Source: Symbiodinium natans (Eukaryota; Sar; Dinophyceae; Suessiales; Symbiodiniaceae). From it: DNA of 64,000 nucleotides. The notes beneath the pieces are model-generated. The model was not told the origin of the DNA. It made no database searches and worked only from the letters and a program-made list of their open reading frames with translations. This document shows, in pieces, positions 1-10,000 of this stretch. The stretch covers positions 379,743-443,742 of the forward strand of contig CAJNDS010000446.1 in NCBI GenBank assembly GCA_905221605.1, given 5' to 3'. The position numbers and the translations under genes are program-made. Position 1 is the first letter of the stretch. The number at the start of each line of letters is the position of its first letter.

Positions 1-125
1 AACCCTAAACCCTAAACCCCAAACCCTAAACCTAAACCCTAAACCCTATAACCCTAAACCCTAAACCCTATAACCCTAAACCCTAAACCCTAAACCCTAA
101 ACCCCAAACCCTAAACCCTAAACCC
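1..125. repeat. Telomere-type CCCTAAA array at window start
   Basis: Imperfect tandem CCCTAAA heptamers with variants (CCCCAAA, CCCTATAA). The C-rich strand reading 5' to 3' from the first base is the orientation expected for a left chromosome end. The same heptamer is scattered through the whole window in both orientations, so a true terminus is possible but not shown. Confidence 0.85.
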
Positions 126-1527
126 GAACAGAAGGTTGAGGCTTTAGGGAGTTAACGGGTGGAAGAAGTTGAAGAGGCTTTGAGGCTTGGAGGGAGTGAG
201 GACGGGGAGCAGGGTCGCTTGCTTTGCTTTTCTGACCAAGCCCTAAGCAAAAGAAACCTTTCAAACCTAACAAGATGAGACCCAGTACCCAAAGTGCTTT
301 CAACTCTACTGATTTACGATCCCATGTAAAGATGGCGGTCTCCGGAAATTGATTGGGGATCCCCTGTCGAGGTTCTGCAGGGGTATACAGCAGGACCCTA
401 GTTTGGGACACCCCCATAGCGGACTTAGGCCAATGCGCAGCGGTAGCGAAGTTGCTAGCATTTTCGGCTTACGGTTGGCGGTTTGGGGTTTAGGGTTCAG
501 GATTTCCGGACTTCTCTGAAGGTTTAGGGTTTGGGATGTAGGAAACGAGCAGTTGAAACAATCCTTGCAACCGTGAATGAGCAACCTAAGCCCCCAAAGA
601 AGTACAGGCCCTCAACCCGAAAATGAGCCCTAAACCCCTGAACCATAAAAATCCTACAACAAAAAGCCCTAAGAACCCCTATACCCCTAAAACCCCAAAA
701 ACCCTAAACCTTCAAACCCTTTAACCTCAAAGGTTTCGAGGCCTCAGGCCCCGACTAAGCCGGCCAACAGACGCCTGGACACTCTAAAGGAGACCCTGAC
801 CAAAAAAAGTTCGGAATAACTAATGGTATTCCCATATGGTCCCTTTAGGAAAATACTATAGAAACCCCCTCCCCCCCCCCCCCTCAAAAAAAAAACAAAA
901 AAAAACTATTCTAATTCTTACGGCCCCTTTGCTAAGCGAGTTGCGGCCAGGGACTTGCATGAATCCGACCCCAGGCCAGGGCCAGCTGCAGGAGGGATTT
1001 AGGGGTGTGGGGTTTTAGGGGCTTAGGGTGTAAGGGTCCAGTGTCTAACGCTACCCCTTTTGGTAGTATAGGGTGCTTCCCCTTTTGGTAGTATAGGGTG
1101 CTTCGGGTGTTCCCTTTTTTTTTTGGAAGGGGGGGGGGGGGGGGTTGCATGTTGAGCTGCAGGTCTGCAGCACACAGAGTGCAGGTCGCTTGGGATGCTT
1201 CAAGGCTCATGACTTCCTGTCTCCAAAGACCCTGAACTACACCCCTGGACCCCCAGCTCAAGCACAGTCACGGCAACAGTGGCTGCTATTCTTCTTTTAT
1301 TGGTATGACTGCTATTCTCTTATTCGCACTATGATTCGACTAATGTTTATGTTATCATGACTAGCAGTATACTTGCTATCGTTGTGGCTACGTACTTCTG
1401 CGGATCAGTTCGGCGCCAAACCCGAGGCCCGAGACCCTAAACCCCTCAAACCCTCAGCCGTTTCCCGAAGCCCCTCAGCTCGATACCTTCAACCATAAGC
1501 CCTGAATCCTAAACGCTGAGACCCTTT
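126..1527. other. Sparse region without a convincing gene
   Basis: Contains short degenerate telomeric motifs, poly-C near 868-883, poly-A at 886-906, poly-G at 1129-1144, and two nearly identical 31-bp units around 1051-1095 ('ccccttttggtagtatagggtgcttc' type). Weakly protein-like reading occurs at 1145-1250 but has no partner evidence. No feature is called here. Confidence 0.5.
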
Positions 1528-1665
1528 AGGGTTTAGGGTTTAGGGTTTAGGGTTTAGGGTTAGGGTTTTGGGGTTTAGGGTTTAGGGTTTAGGGTTTAGG
1601 GTTTAGGGTTTAGGGATCCCCAAAACCCTAAACCCTAAGCCCTAAGCCCTAAACCCTAAACCTTA
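1528..1665. repeat. Interstitial telomeric arrays, inverted junction
   Basis: About 85 bp of TTTAGGG runs directly into CCCTAAA across a short GGATCCCC spacer near 1612-1622. This is the right-end-to-left-end orientation that a telomere-telomere fusion would give. Local fold-back or two independent array insertions would look the same. Confidence 0.75.
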
Positions 1666-1688
1666 TAAATCCTAAACCCTAAACCCAG

Positions 1689-4600
1689 AAACGAGGCACT
1701 GCCTTGCGTTCGACTCCGCCAAGCGCGACGGCGTTCTCAGCGATGGCTTCGAAGGCCAGAAGATTTGGTGAGATACATACCTAGCACAATGACAAACTAG
1801 TACGTTTAATAATGACAAAGTAATACCCGTAATGATATAGAAGTAAGAGGCTTCAGAACAACAAAAAAGGCTTGATAAGAATTTTTGAGTCATGACCATA
1901 GCTGTTACCAAGCCTGTTTTCGGCGCAGATTTGCTTTTGCGGTTGGGGGCTTAGGCCGTAGCGGTTAGGGTTTGGGTTTTAGGGTTTACCGTAACCCTAA
2001 ACCCTAAACCCTAAAGCCTAAATTTTACACGCAACTCCACTCAAAGGTTCTAGCGCCCCCGACGTCTTGTGTTCAGGGGTTTAGGGTGTAGGGCTCAGAT
2101 GATTTTGTTTAGGCAAAATCTCCAGAACCCTGCAGAGAAAGCCCTTCAGCCAATAAACCCTAAACCCTAGACCCCAGACCCTAAACCCTAAACCCTAAAC
2201 CCTAAACCCTAAACCCTAACCCCTTTCGAGACCCGAAAACCCGAAGCCCCGGCCATCAGCTATCGCCGGCGCGACCTTCGACCCTCGTCCCGCCGCCGAA
2301 GTCTTGCAGCGCCAGGGAGGGGGGAGCTTTAAGGGTTTTAGATTTAGGGTTTGGGATTTAGGTTTAGGGTTTGGGGTTTATGGTTTGGGGTTTGGGGTTT
2401 AGGGTTTGGAGTTTTAGGGTTTCGGGTTTTAGACTTATAGGGTTTTTGTTGGGGGCTGTAGTGGCTTTGGGTGTTTGAGGGGTGTAGGCTTAAGGGGTTT
2501 AGAGTCTAAGGTTTAGCATTCCAGGCTTACGCCCTAGGATTTCCCCGATAGAGGGCACAGGCTTTGGGGCTTCGGCGGTTTGGGGTTTACGTTGTAGGGT
2601 GTTTAGAGGTTACCCTAAACCCTAAACCCTAAACGCCCTAAACGCCCTAAACCCTTAACCCTAAACCCTAAACCCTAAACCATAAACCCTAAACCCTAAA
2701 CCCCAACCCTAAACCCTAAATCAACCCTTCAGTTCAGTTGGGGATCGTTGTTTTTTCTAAGCCATTTCTCTGCAAAGAGCACCACCTTTTGCTGGCCCCG
2801 CCGGCGTGGGTTTCAGGGGAGCCAGGGCCCGAGTTGCAGCCTGACGACGAACCGTAAGCACCAAGCACGTGCAGCGTTGCGTTGAGGATTTAGGGTTTAG
2901 GGTTTAGGGTTTAGGGTTTAGGGTTCAGGGTTCAGGGAGGGTTTAGGGTTCAGGGTTTAGGGTTTAGGGTTGTTCAATATTCCCTTCTGTGATATACGGA
3001 AACATTTCAGTTTTGTGGGGGGAGAGGACATTTTTTGGGAGGAGGGGCCTGCCTTGTGCCAGAATGGAGAGATGATGCAGACCTTCTTGAGAAGGTTTGG
3101 GAGGACCCGAAAGCTTCGCGACTGTAAGCTCGAAGTCTAAGCCCTAAACCCTAACCCTAAACCCTATATAAGCCCCTAAACCCATAAACCCCAAACCCCC
3201 AAAGCCCCAAAACCCCTAAACCCTAAACCCCTAAACCCCTAAACCCCTAAACCCCTAAACCCCTAAACCCCTAAACCCCTAAACCCCTAAACCCCTAAAC
3301 CCCTAAACCCCAAGTCCTAGCCCGGACCAGGACCTCAAAATTAAACCCCCCCCCCCGATACGTGGCTCCTAAACCCTAAACACTATACCCAAGACCAGTG
3401 GCTCCTGAACTCCAAAACTTCCAAAGACCCTAAACCCTAAACCCTAAACCCTAAACCCTAAACCCTAAACCCTAAACCCTAAACCCTAAACCCTAAACCC
3501 TAAACCCTAAACCCTAAACCCTAAACCCTAAAACCCTAAACCCTAAACCCTAAACCCTAAAACCCTAAACCCCCCCCAAGCCCAGGGTTGACTGCAGTGC
3601 AGAATCCCCATTATGCCGTGTAGGGGGATTTAGGGTTTAGGGTTTAGGGTTTAGGGTTTAGGGTTTAGGGTTATGAGCAAATCAATAAGCCTTATCGGAG
3701 AATGGTGATTACAAGTTTGCAGAAGGTGCTCGTTCGGGCCCACGGTTTGAGCGGGTGTGTTCAACACTGAACCCTGAAACCCAAACCCTAAACCCTCAAC
3801 CATCTAGCTTCTTGCTGGCAGCAAGTCTCGGATCTCGCAGGATGACTTCTGCGTCTCGCAGTTCAACACCTCCCTCATGCTCCTTGGCTGCAGGGCTTCC
3901 CACAGCGCACGAATCGCCGCCAACTTACCTGCTGAGTAGATGACTTGCAACCTTCTTGGTAGGAAAAGTAGCTCAACTGCCCAGAAACTGACCTAAGCCC
4001 CAAACCCTTTGCATCCAAAGCCCTAAGAAAACTCAGCCCTTAAGCCCCGGCCTGAAACCCTCAGACCCCACGCCGACGATGGCAAGCCCTCAACCGAACC
4101 CAGCCAAGGCTCTTCCCCACGCCGGTGAACAACACCTTTGCCGCCCTCTCAGGGGCATCTCTCGTGCGCCTTATGGAAGAAGGTGCCCGGAAGCCCTACG
4201 AAAAAGTCGAACACTCAGCCCTAAATCCGCAAGGGCCTGAACCCTGAGCTCCTAAACTCAAGGCCTTTAAGCCCTAAATCCCTAAACCCTCTCCTAAGCC
4301 CTGCTGAAAGACGCTTAGGCGACGCTTAGGTAGCCTACAAACTTACAGGCTGGAAGCCTAGAACGGGGTTCAGAAGCACCGCTCACGAAAGCAAGTCGGA
4401 TGTTTTCTAGGACCCAGAGTAGGCCCTGAGTCCCTTTCTTTTGGGTTTAGGGTTTAGGGTTTAGGGTTTAGAGTTTAGGGTTTAGGGTTTAGGGTTTCGG
4501 GTTTTAGGGTTTTAGGGTTTTAGGGTTTAGAACACAAAACCCTAAAACATTTTCATTCCCAGGAACCTCCAACCCTCAACCCCTAATGTTTCTAAGCCTA

Positions 4601-6157
4601 AACCCTAGGGCTTAGGAACCCTTCGCAGGACATAGAGTTCAGGGTAGGTAGCTTCCTGCTTCCCTAGTTCTCTTGGAGTGGAGAGAGGGGTGAGCGCCAG
4701 AAATGACTTGAGCGAACGAGGGCGAGAGAAGTTATACCCAGAGCCCTAAACCCTAAGCCCTACGCCTTAAGCCCGAAGCCCTAACCCTAAACCCTAAACC
4801 CTAAACCCTAAACCTTAAACCCTAAACCCTAAACCCTAAACCCTAAACCCTAAACCCTATAGGTTGGGGGATTCGGCTCAAAGGAGTGCGGGACTTCATG
4901 GCCTTTCTGCCCGAAGGTTTAGGGTTTAGGGTTTGGGGTTTGGGGTTTAGGGTTTAGGGTTTAGGGTTTAGGGTTTAGGGTTTAGGGTTTAGGGTTTAGG
5001 GTTTAGGGTTTAGGCCCCCTGCGAGATGCTTGTAGGGCCTGCGAAACCCAGAGCCCTAAACCCTCAATCCTAACCACCCTTTTGGGGTTTAGGGTCTAGG
5101 GTATAGGGTTTAGGGTTTAGGTTTAGGGTTTAGGGTTTAAGGTTTAGGTTTAGGGCTTAAGGTTAAGGTTTAGGGTTTAGGGTTTAGGGTTTAGGGTTTA
5201 GGGTTTAGGGTTTAGGGTTTAGGGTTTAGGGTTTAGGCCTTCACACGAAAGCCGACACCCACCGGAACATCACCTGAGATCACCGGCTGGCGCTACGACT
5301 CCAAACGCCGCAACACCGGTAACATCCAGATCGCCGGCAATGAGGCCTTGGCTGAGGGTTTAGGGTTTTGGGGGTTTTGGGGTTAAGGGGTTTTAGGGCT
5401 GTTGTTGGGTTTTGGGTTTTGGGGTTTAGGGTTTAGGGTTCTTGGGTTTTTGGGTTTAGGCTTTAGGGGTAAACTTGGGGGTTTGAGGGGTTTGGGGTTT
5501 GGGGGTTTGGAGTTTTAGGGTTTTGGGTTTTGGGGTTTAGGGTTCTGCGGTTTAGGGTTTTGGGTTCTTGGGGTTTTGGGGTTTAGGGTTTAGGGGGTTT
5601 GGGGTTTTAGGTTTTTTGGTTTTGGGTTTTGGTTTTTAAGGTGTCGGGTTTTGGGGTTTCGGATTTTTGGGGGCTTTTGGGTTTAGGGTTTTGGGGTTTA
5701 GGATTTAGGGTTTTGCGATTTTAGGTTGTCGGGTTTAGGCGTTTGGGGTTTTAGGCTCAGGGTTTGAAGGTTTTAGTATTCACGGCTTCAGCTTTTTTTA
5801 GGGTTCGGGGTTTAGGCGTTAGGGCTTGCACCTTGTGTGCTTAAGGGCGGGGACCTAGTGGGTGCTTAAAATTCCTGGTAGCTGAGTATACTTACTTAGC
5901 CAGTAGTTGAACTTTAAGCTTTTTGTGTCCTTATTTAGTAGGAGTAGTAAAGTTTAACCTTTTTATTGCCTTGGTTATTGGCGAAGTAAGTATATGGGAT
6001 GCTTTGCCATTTGGGTTTGCTACGAAATCTTGCCGCCACGCTTAAGGCTGAAGTGTTGCCGCGCATGGTCTCTTCATACGACATGAGGGTCCTTTCGCTG
6101 TATACCAGATTCAGACGGGCCTATATCACAATATCGGAAACCATACAAGGACTGTAG
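1689..6157 (+). CDS. Unidentified multi-exon gene, left cluster of coding islands
   Basis: Coding islands lie between telomeric arrays, all readable on the + strand. 1689-1768 (CLAFDSAKRDGVLSDGF) ends at a GTGAGA donor. 3045-3124 encodes LVPEWRDDADLLEKVWED. 3808-3936 encodes ISQDDFCVSQFNTSLMLLG. 4109-4213 follows AAG|G and encodes NNTFAALSGASLVRLMEE. 4868-4915 encodes GVRDFMAFLPEG. 5237-5357 encodes EITGWRYDSKRRNTGN. 5999-6157 encodes LKAEVLPRMVSSYDMRVL and ends at TAG, a possible last exon. A weaker island is 2240-2315. The islands have balanced amino-acid use and end at stops inside the arrays, as exons would. 3808-3936 is also open on the other strand, so its strand is less sure. I do not recognise the product, and linking the islands into one gene is inference from strand and order. 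Confidence 0.5.
3146..3306. repeat. Telomere-like array with octamer CCCCTAAA block
   Basis: After a few heptamers the unit becomes CCCCTAAA, repeated about nine times from 3233 to 3306. The octamer is a telomere-repeat variant and reads as homogeneous, so it was probably amplified locally rather than mutated unit by unit. Confidence 0.85.
3429..3565. repeat. Interstitial CCCTAAA array
   Basis: Roughly nineteen CCCTAAA heptamers, a few with one extra A. A TTTAGGG array of opposite orientation follows at 3628-3672, only about 60 bp away. Confidence 0.9.
4786..5237. repeat. Cluster of opposed telomeric arrays around a small coding island
   Basis: CCCTAAA array at 4786-4860, then the coding island 4868-4915, then TTTAGGG arrays at 4917-5013 and 5086-5236. 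The last array ends in TTTAGG directly before the coding island at 5237, so the acceptor AG of that candidate intron could be supplied by the array itself. Confidence 0.8.
5358..5880. other. Degenerate G/T-rich telomere-derived tract
   Basis: About 500 bp of diverged TTTAGGG, TTTTGGGG and TTTTAGGG words with no coding signal. It reads as an old telomeric array decaying by point mutation and slippage. Confidence 0.6.
5884..5998. mobile_element. Miniature inverted-repeat element, family S
   Basis: Ends are inverted copies: ATACTTACTTAGCCAGTA at the left and, reverse-complemented, ATACTTACTTCGCCAATA at the right. A second inverted pair around AAAGTTTAACC lies inside. It directly precedes the candidate last exon at 5999. 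No transposase; single copy seen here. Confidence 0.6.
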
Positions 6158-6880
6158 GGTTCAGGTGTAGGGCTTGCAGCCGACACCCTAAACCCCAAAC
6201 CCCAAACCCCTAAAACTCCAAGCTCCTAACTCCTGAACCCAAGCCCGAACCTCTAAAGCACCAAGGACTTGTGAATCCCTGAACGCCAAAAATCGCGGGA
6301 CCTAGGGTTAGGTTCAACATGTTTGAGAATATTAGCTTTATGGTTGCAGCTATCTGTTCAAGGAGATTGTGAATTGTATGGTTTTTTGTTGTTTGGTGGC
6401 GATGGTTTGTTTCAGCAAATCCTCGAAAATCCCACACCCCGGCTGGCAATTTGGGTGTGGGTTTAGTTTGTTTTAGGGTTTCGGGGGTTAGGGTTAGGGT
6501 GCAGGGTTTAGGGAGTCTAGGGTTTAGGGAGTGTCGCGTTTAGGGTTTCGAGTTGTTGGTTTCGGGCTTTGGGATTGAAAGGCCCGAAGCCCTGCACAGC
6601 TGAAGCCCTCGGCTGCAGTGCCTGGGATCTCGCACTCGGTCGCCGCTGGCTCCCAGTGGGGTTAAGGGGCTTGGGGTTTCGGAAGTTCGGCATGTTGTTC
6701 TTATTTTTTTATTTGTACTTTTTTTGGGGAGGGGGGAGGTTTCCTTCCAGTAGAGTCGCAAGGGCCCTGGAATGGGCTAGAAGTGCATGCTTATAGGGTC
6801 GTAAGTTCTTAGGAATCCTTAGCTGCCTTAGCTATCTAGTTGGCGGAAGCAATAACTCACATGGCTTTATAATCCAATAT
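6158..6880. other. Intergenic stretch, no clear gene
   Basis: Mixed degenerate telomeric words (6183-6210, 6470-6545), an AT-richer patch at 6310-6420 and a GC-rich patch at 6575-6660. Open frames are short and unconvincing. This lies between the left unidentified gene and the ankyrin gene, so the promoter of the latter may be here, but no motif was recognised. Confidence 0.4.
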
Positions 6881-6978
6881 TGGGATGTTCCCCCTTATAC
6901 TAACCGTCCTTGATAGGGATTATGACACCCCCCACTATCATCCCATTAAGGGCTGTTAGTATACGGGGGAACATCCCA
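6881..6978. mobile_element. Miniature inverted-repeat element A, copy 1
   Basis: 98 bp with imperfect inverted ends over about 45 bp each. Left end GGGATGTTCCCCCTTATACT, followed by AACNGTCCTTNATNGGGATT; the right end is its reverse complement. It sits about 70 bp upstream of the ankyrin gene start. Other copies are at 11642, 15848, 26687, 40837, 42725, 50433 and 63644. Confidence 0.85.
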
Positions 6979-7050
6979 AATTCAATATATGGTAAGTGGC
7001 CCTTCCAGAGAGCCTTTGGGGATTTTATTTTCACAATTTTCGCGGGGGAC

Positions 7051-10000
7051 ATGAAGCGTGCGCTTTCTCCCGGTGACACCTCGGACGGGATCCTGAGCGT
7101 GTGGAAAGCTTCAGGGGAGAAGCTCACCGCCATCCTCGTACCTTAGGGATACTTGGAAATTGATTTTTTTTTCTATTTTTAGGGTTTAGGGTTTAGGGTT
7201 TAGGGTTTACCGAAGAAACAGCTAGAACATCTTTGGTAGGTTTCCAAGTTCAGAATAGGTACAGGATCTTGGGGACGTCAAGATGTTGAAGCGAGACTTG
7301 GGCAGGCTTTGTGGCCTGTCACGATTTAGACAAAGGCTCCTTTGCGACGGCCAAGCCTTACCGGATGACGCAGAACCTAGCTCCTAGGTAAGCCCTTGGG
7401 CCATTTTGTATTTTCCCTTATTGGGTTGAAGAGGATCATATTCCTAAACCCTAAACCCTAAACCCTAAACCCTAAACCCTAAACCCTAAACCCTAAACCC
7501 TAAACCCTAAACCGGTTTCGAGGGCCATCCTAGGCTCATGTTCGGACGTTCAGCTCGTGCTGCTGCAACTCTGCGCCCCGGACCCTACCGAGACCTACCG
7601 CCTGATCACCTACGCTGCAGCGGGTGCAACATCCGAAGTTGAGGAGGGGGGGGGGGGGTCCCTAAACCCTAAATCCTAAACCCGAAACCCTAAACCCTAA
7701 ACCCTAAACCCTAAACCTAAACCCTGAACCCTTTTTTGGGGGTCCCTTTAAAGGGGGATTCTATTCTACTTGGGGTACAACAGGGGTACCCCCCCCATTT
7801 TGGGAAATTCCCAGGAGATGCTACAGAGGCCCATGGACCCTAACGGGAGCACCAATGGCCGGAGTGCTCTTCTCGCAGCCTGTCACTTCGTAGCTTACTG
7901 AGTGCACTTTACACTTTTTGGGATACTAGAATCCCCTATAGAACTGAAAGTGCACACTTCTTGGGGGTCTTATGAACTCTAAACCCTAAACCCTAAACCC
8001 CAAAACATGAACTCAGCAACGAAGGTCAGGGAGGGTATCCGGACATTGTGGAGATGCTTCTCGAAGCTGCAGCGGACCCGAACCTTAGTAGCTGAATGGG
8101 TGCACGTTACGCACTTTTTTTGGGATACAGCAATTTCCCTATGGAACTGAAAGTGTACACTTTTAGGGTTTAGGGTTTAGGGTTTAGCGTTTAGGGTTTA
8201 GGGTTTAGGGTTTAGGAATTCAGCAACTAAGGAACGTTGCTGGCCACTTGGGCATCACCCCCCTCATCTCGGCAGCGGGCCAGGGCCATCGGGAAATCGC
8301 TCGCGCTTTGCTGGAGGCCAGGGAGCCCTAAACCCTAAAGCCTAAGCCCTAAACCCTAAAATCCCAAACCCCTAAACCCTAAACCCCTAACCCCTAAACC
8401 CTGAGCCCTAAACCCCTAAACTCTAAACCCCTAAACCCCTAAACTCTAGACCCTAAACCCTAAACCGGAGGCCAGGGCAAACAAGGACGCCGCAGCCTTC
8501 GATGGTGGCACGGCTCTTCTCAGGTCCTCTGCCAACGAGCATTCGGAGGTCGCGCGCCTGCTTGTAGAGGCCAGGGAACCCTAAACCCTAAACCCTAAAC
8601 CCTAAACCCTAAACCCTAAACCCTAAACCCTAAACCCTAAACCCTAAACCCTAAACCCTAAACCGGAGGCCAGTGCGGACAAGAACATGGCAGCCCAGCA
8701 ACGCACGCAGTGTTTTTTTTTTTTGACTCTTCCTGGGTTCGGGGTTGTAGCCAACGATCAACAATGGACACCCCTATATCCCCCTGGGGAAATATTTTTT
8801 ATTTTTGTTTATATAAAACCCAAGAGGATATTTAAAGTACGATGTTTGTTGAGGTTCTAAGGGGAGTATAGACCCTGAATCCGAAACCCCAAGCCCTTAA
8901 CTGCATGGATCATTCTCTAAGTTAGGGTTTGTTTTCGGGGGCTCCTGTTTATATGGTGCCGCAATATGTATATATGTATATATATATATAGGGACCTAAA
9001 CAGGGAACCTAATGTAGAGAAGTACGCATATTATGATATGGTTGTTGGGTTACCCAGGCGGATGTGGAGGGCAAGACAGCTTTGATTGAAGCTTCCCGAA
9101 GGGGCCACTTGGGCATTGCGCAGTTGCTGACCGATTCCATGGCAGACCTGAACCTGGCAGATCGGATCCTTGCTTGAAGTAGGGTTTAGGGTTTAGGGTT
9201 TAGGGTTTAGGGTTTAGGGTTTAGGGTGAGTGTAGGTGTTTTCCTAAGGGCCTATGCTGAGCTACATTGACTGCCATTTTAAGAGCCAGGCGTTGAACGA
9301 TCAACTTGTTGTGCTTCCTTCTTTTGGAGTCTCTTTACTATGTAAACTGTAAACCCAAAACCCTAAAGCCCTAAAGCCTAAACACCAGTGAACTGATGCA
9401 CCCCAGACCTGCCAAAGCACGATGACTTGCAGGTTCAGCTGTAAGTAAATTATGGCAACTGTATTTCTAAATCCTATTTCGGCCACTTCTAACCTTATGA
9501 CGTCCAGCTGTGCACCGGGCAGACATATCTGAAAATGCAGTTATGCAGGAATAAGGTAGGTCAAAAATGCAGATCTCGACCTTCTCCATCGCAACAATGA
9601 GGGAAAAATGCAGACCCATTTCTCCTCCATTTTTTGGTTTCTGTATATAAAAGGCTGCATGACGGCTCCTACTTTTGTGTACGATATACACACATTTCAT
9701 ACATGCTCGGGAAAATCCCCGTCTATTTGTTCGAGAGTCCCCGACACCGGAATTTATGGACGAGTCGCCTGCTGCCATAAATAGCTGCAGCCCCCGAAAT
9801 ATGCAACCCCCTTCCCCGTCCGCCTGTTGCTACTTAGGGGTGGGGGGCGGGGGCCATGCAACCCCACGAGCATCTATCCTGGCCCCGGCATCCCAACCCT
9901 CATTTTACCTTCATTCCTGCGGTGAGGCCCAGGCCAGCCTCCATTTTTCCGGCATTCCTGAAAAACGGCTACCTCCATTTTTCCTCCATTTTTCCTCCAT

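Noticed and set aside
1-125. Definite chromosome end
   Set aside because: Orientation fits, but more than fifty similar arrays lie inside the window, so the first array is not special evidence.
1672-1911. Minus-strand 79-residue open frame
   Set aside because: The plus strand gives a better exon (1689-1768) ending at a GTGAGA donor; the minus frame starts and ends in repeat-derived sequence.
6900-7133. Minus-strand open frame opposite ankyrin exon 1
   Set aside because: The plus strand here encodes the conserved ubiquitin-like start (VWKASGEKL), and the minus frame crosses element A.
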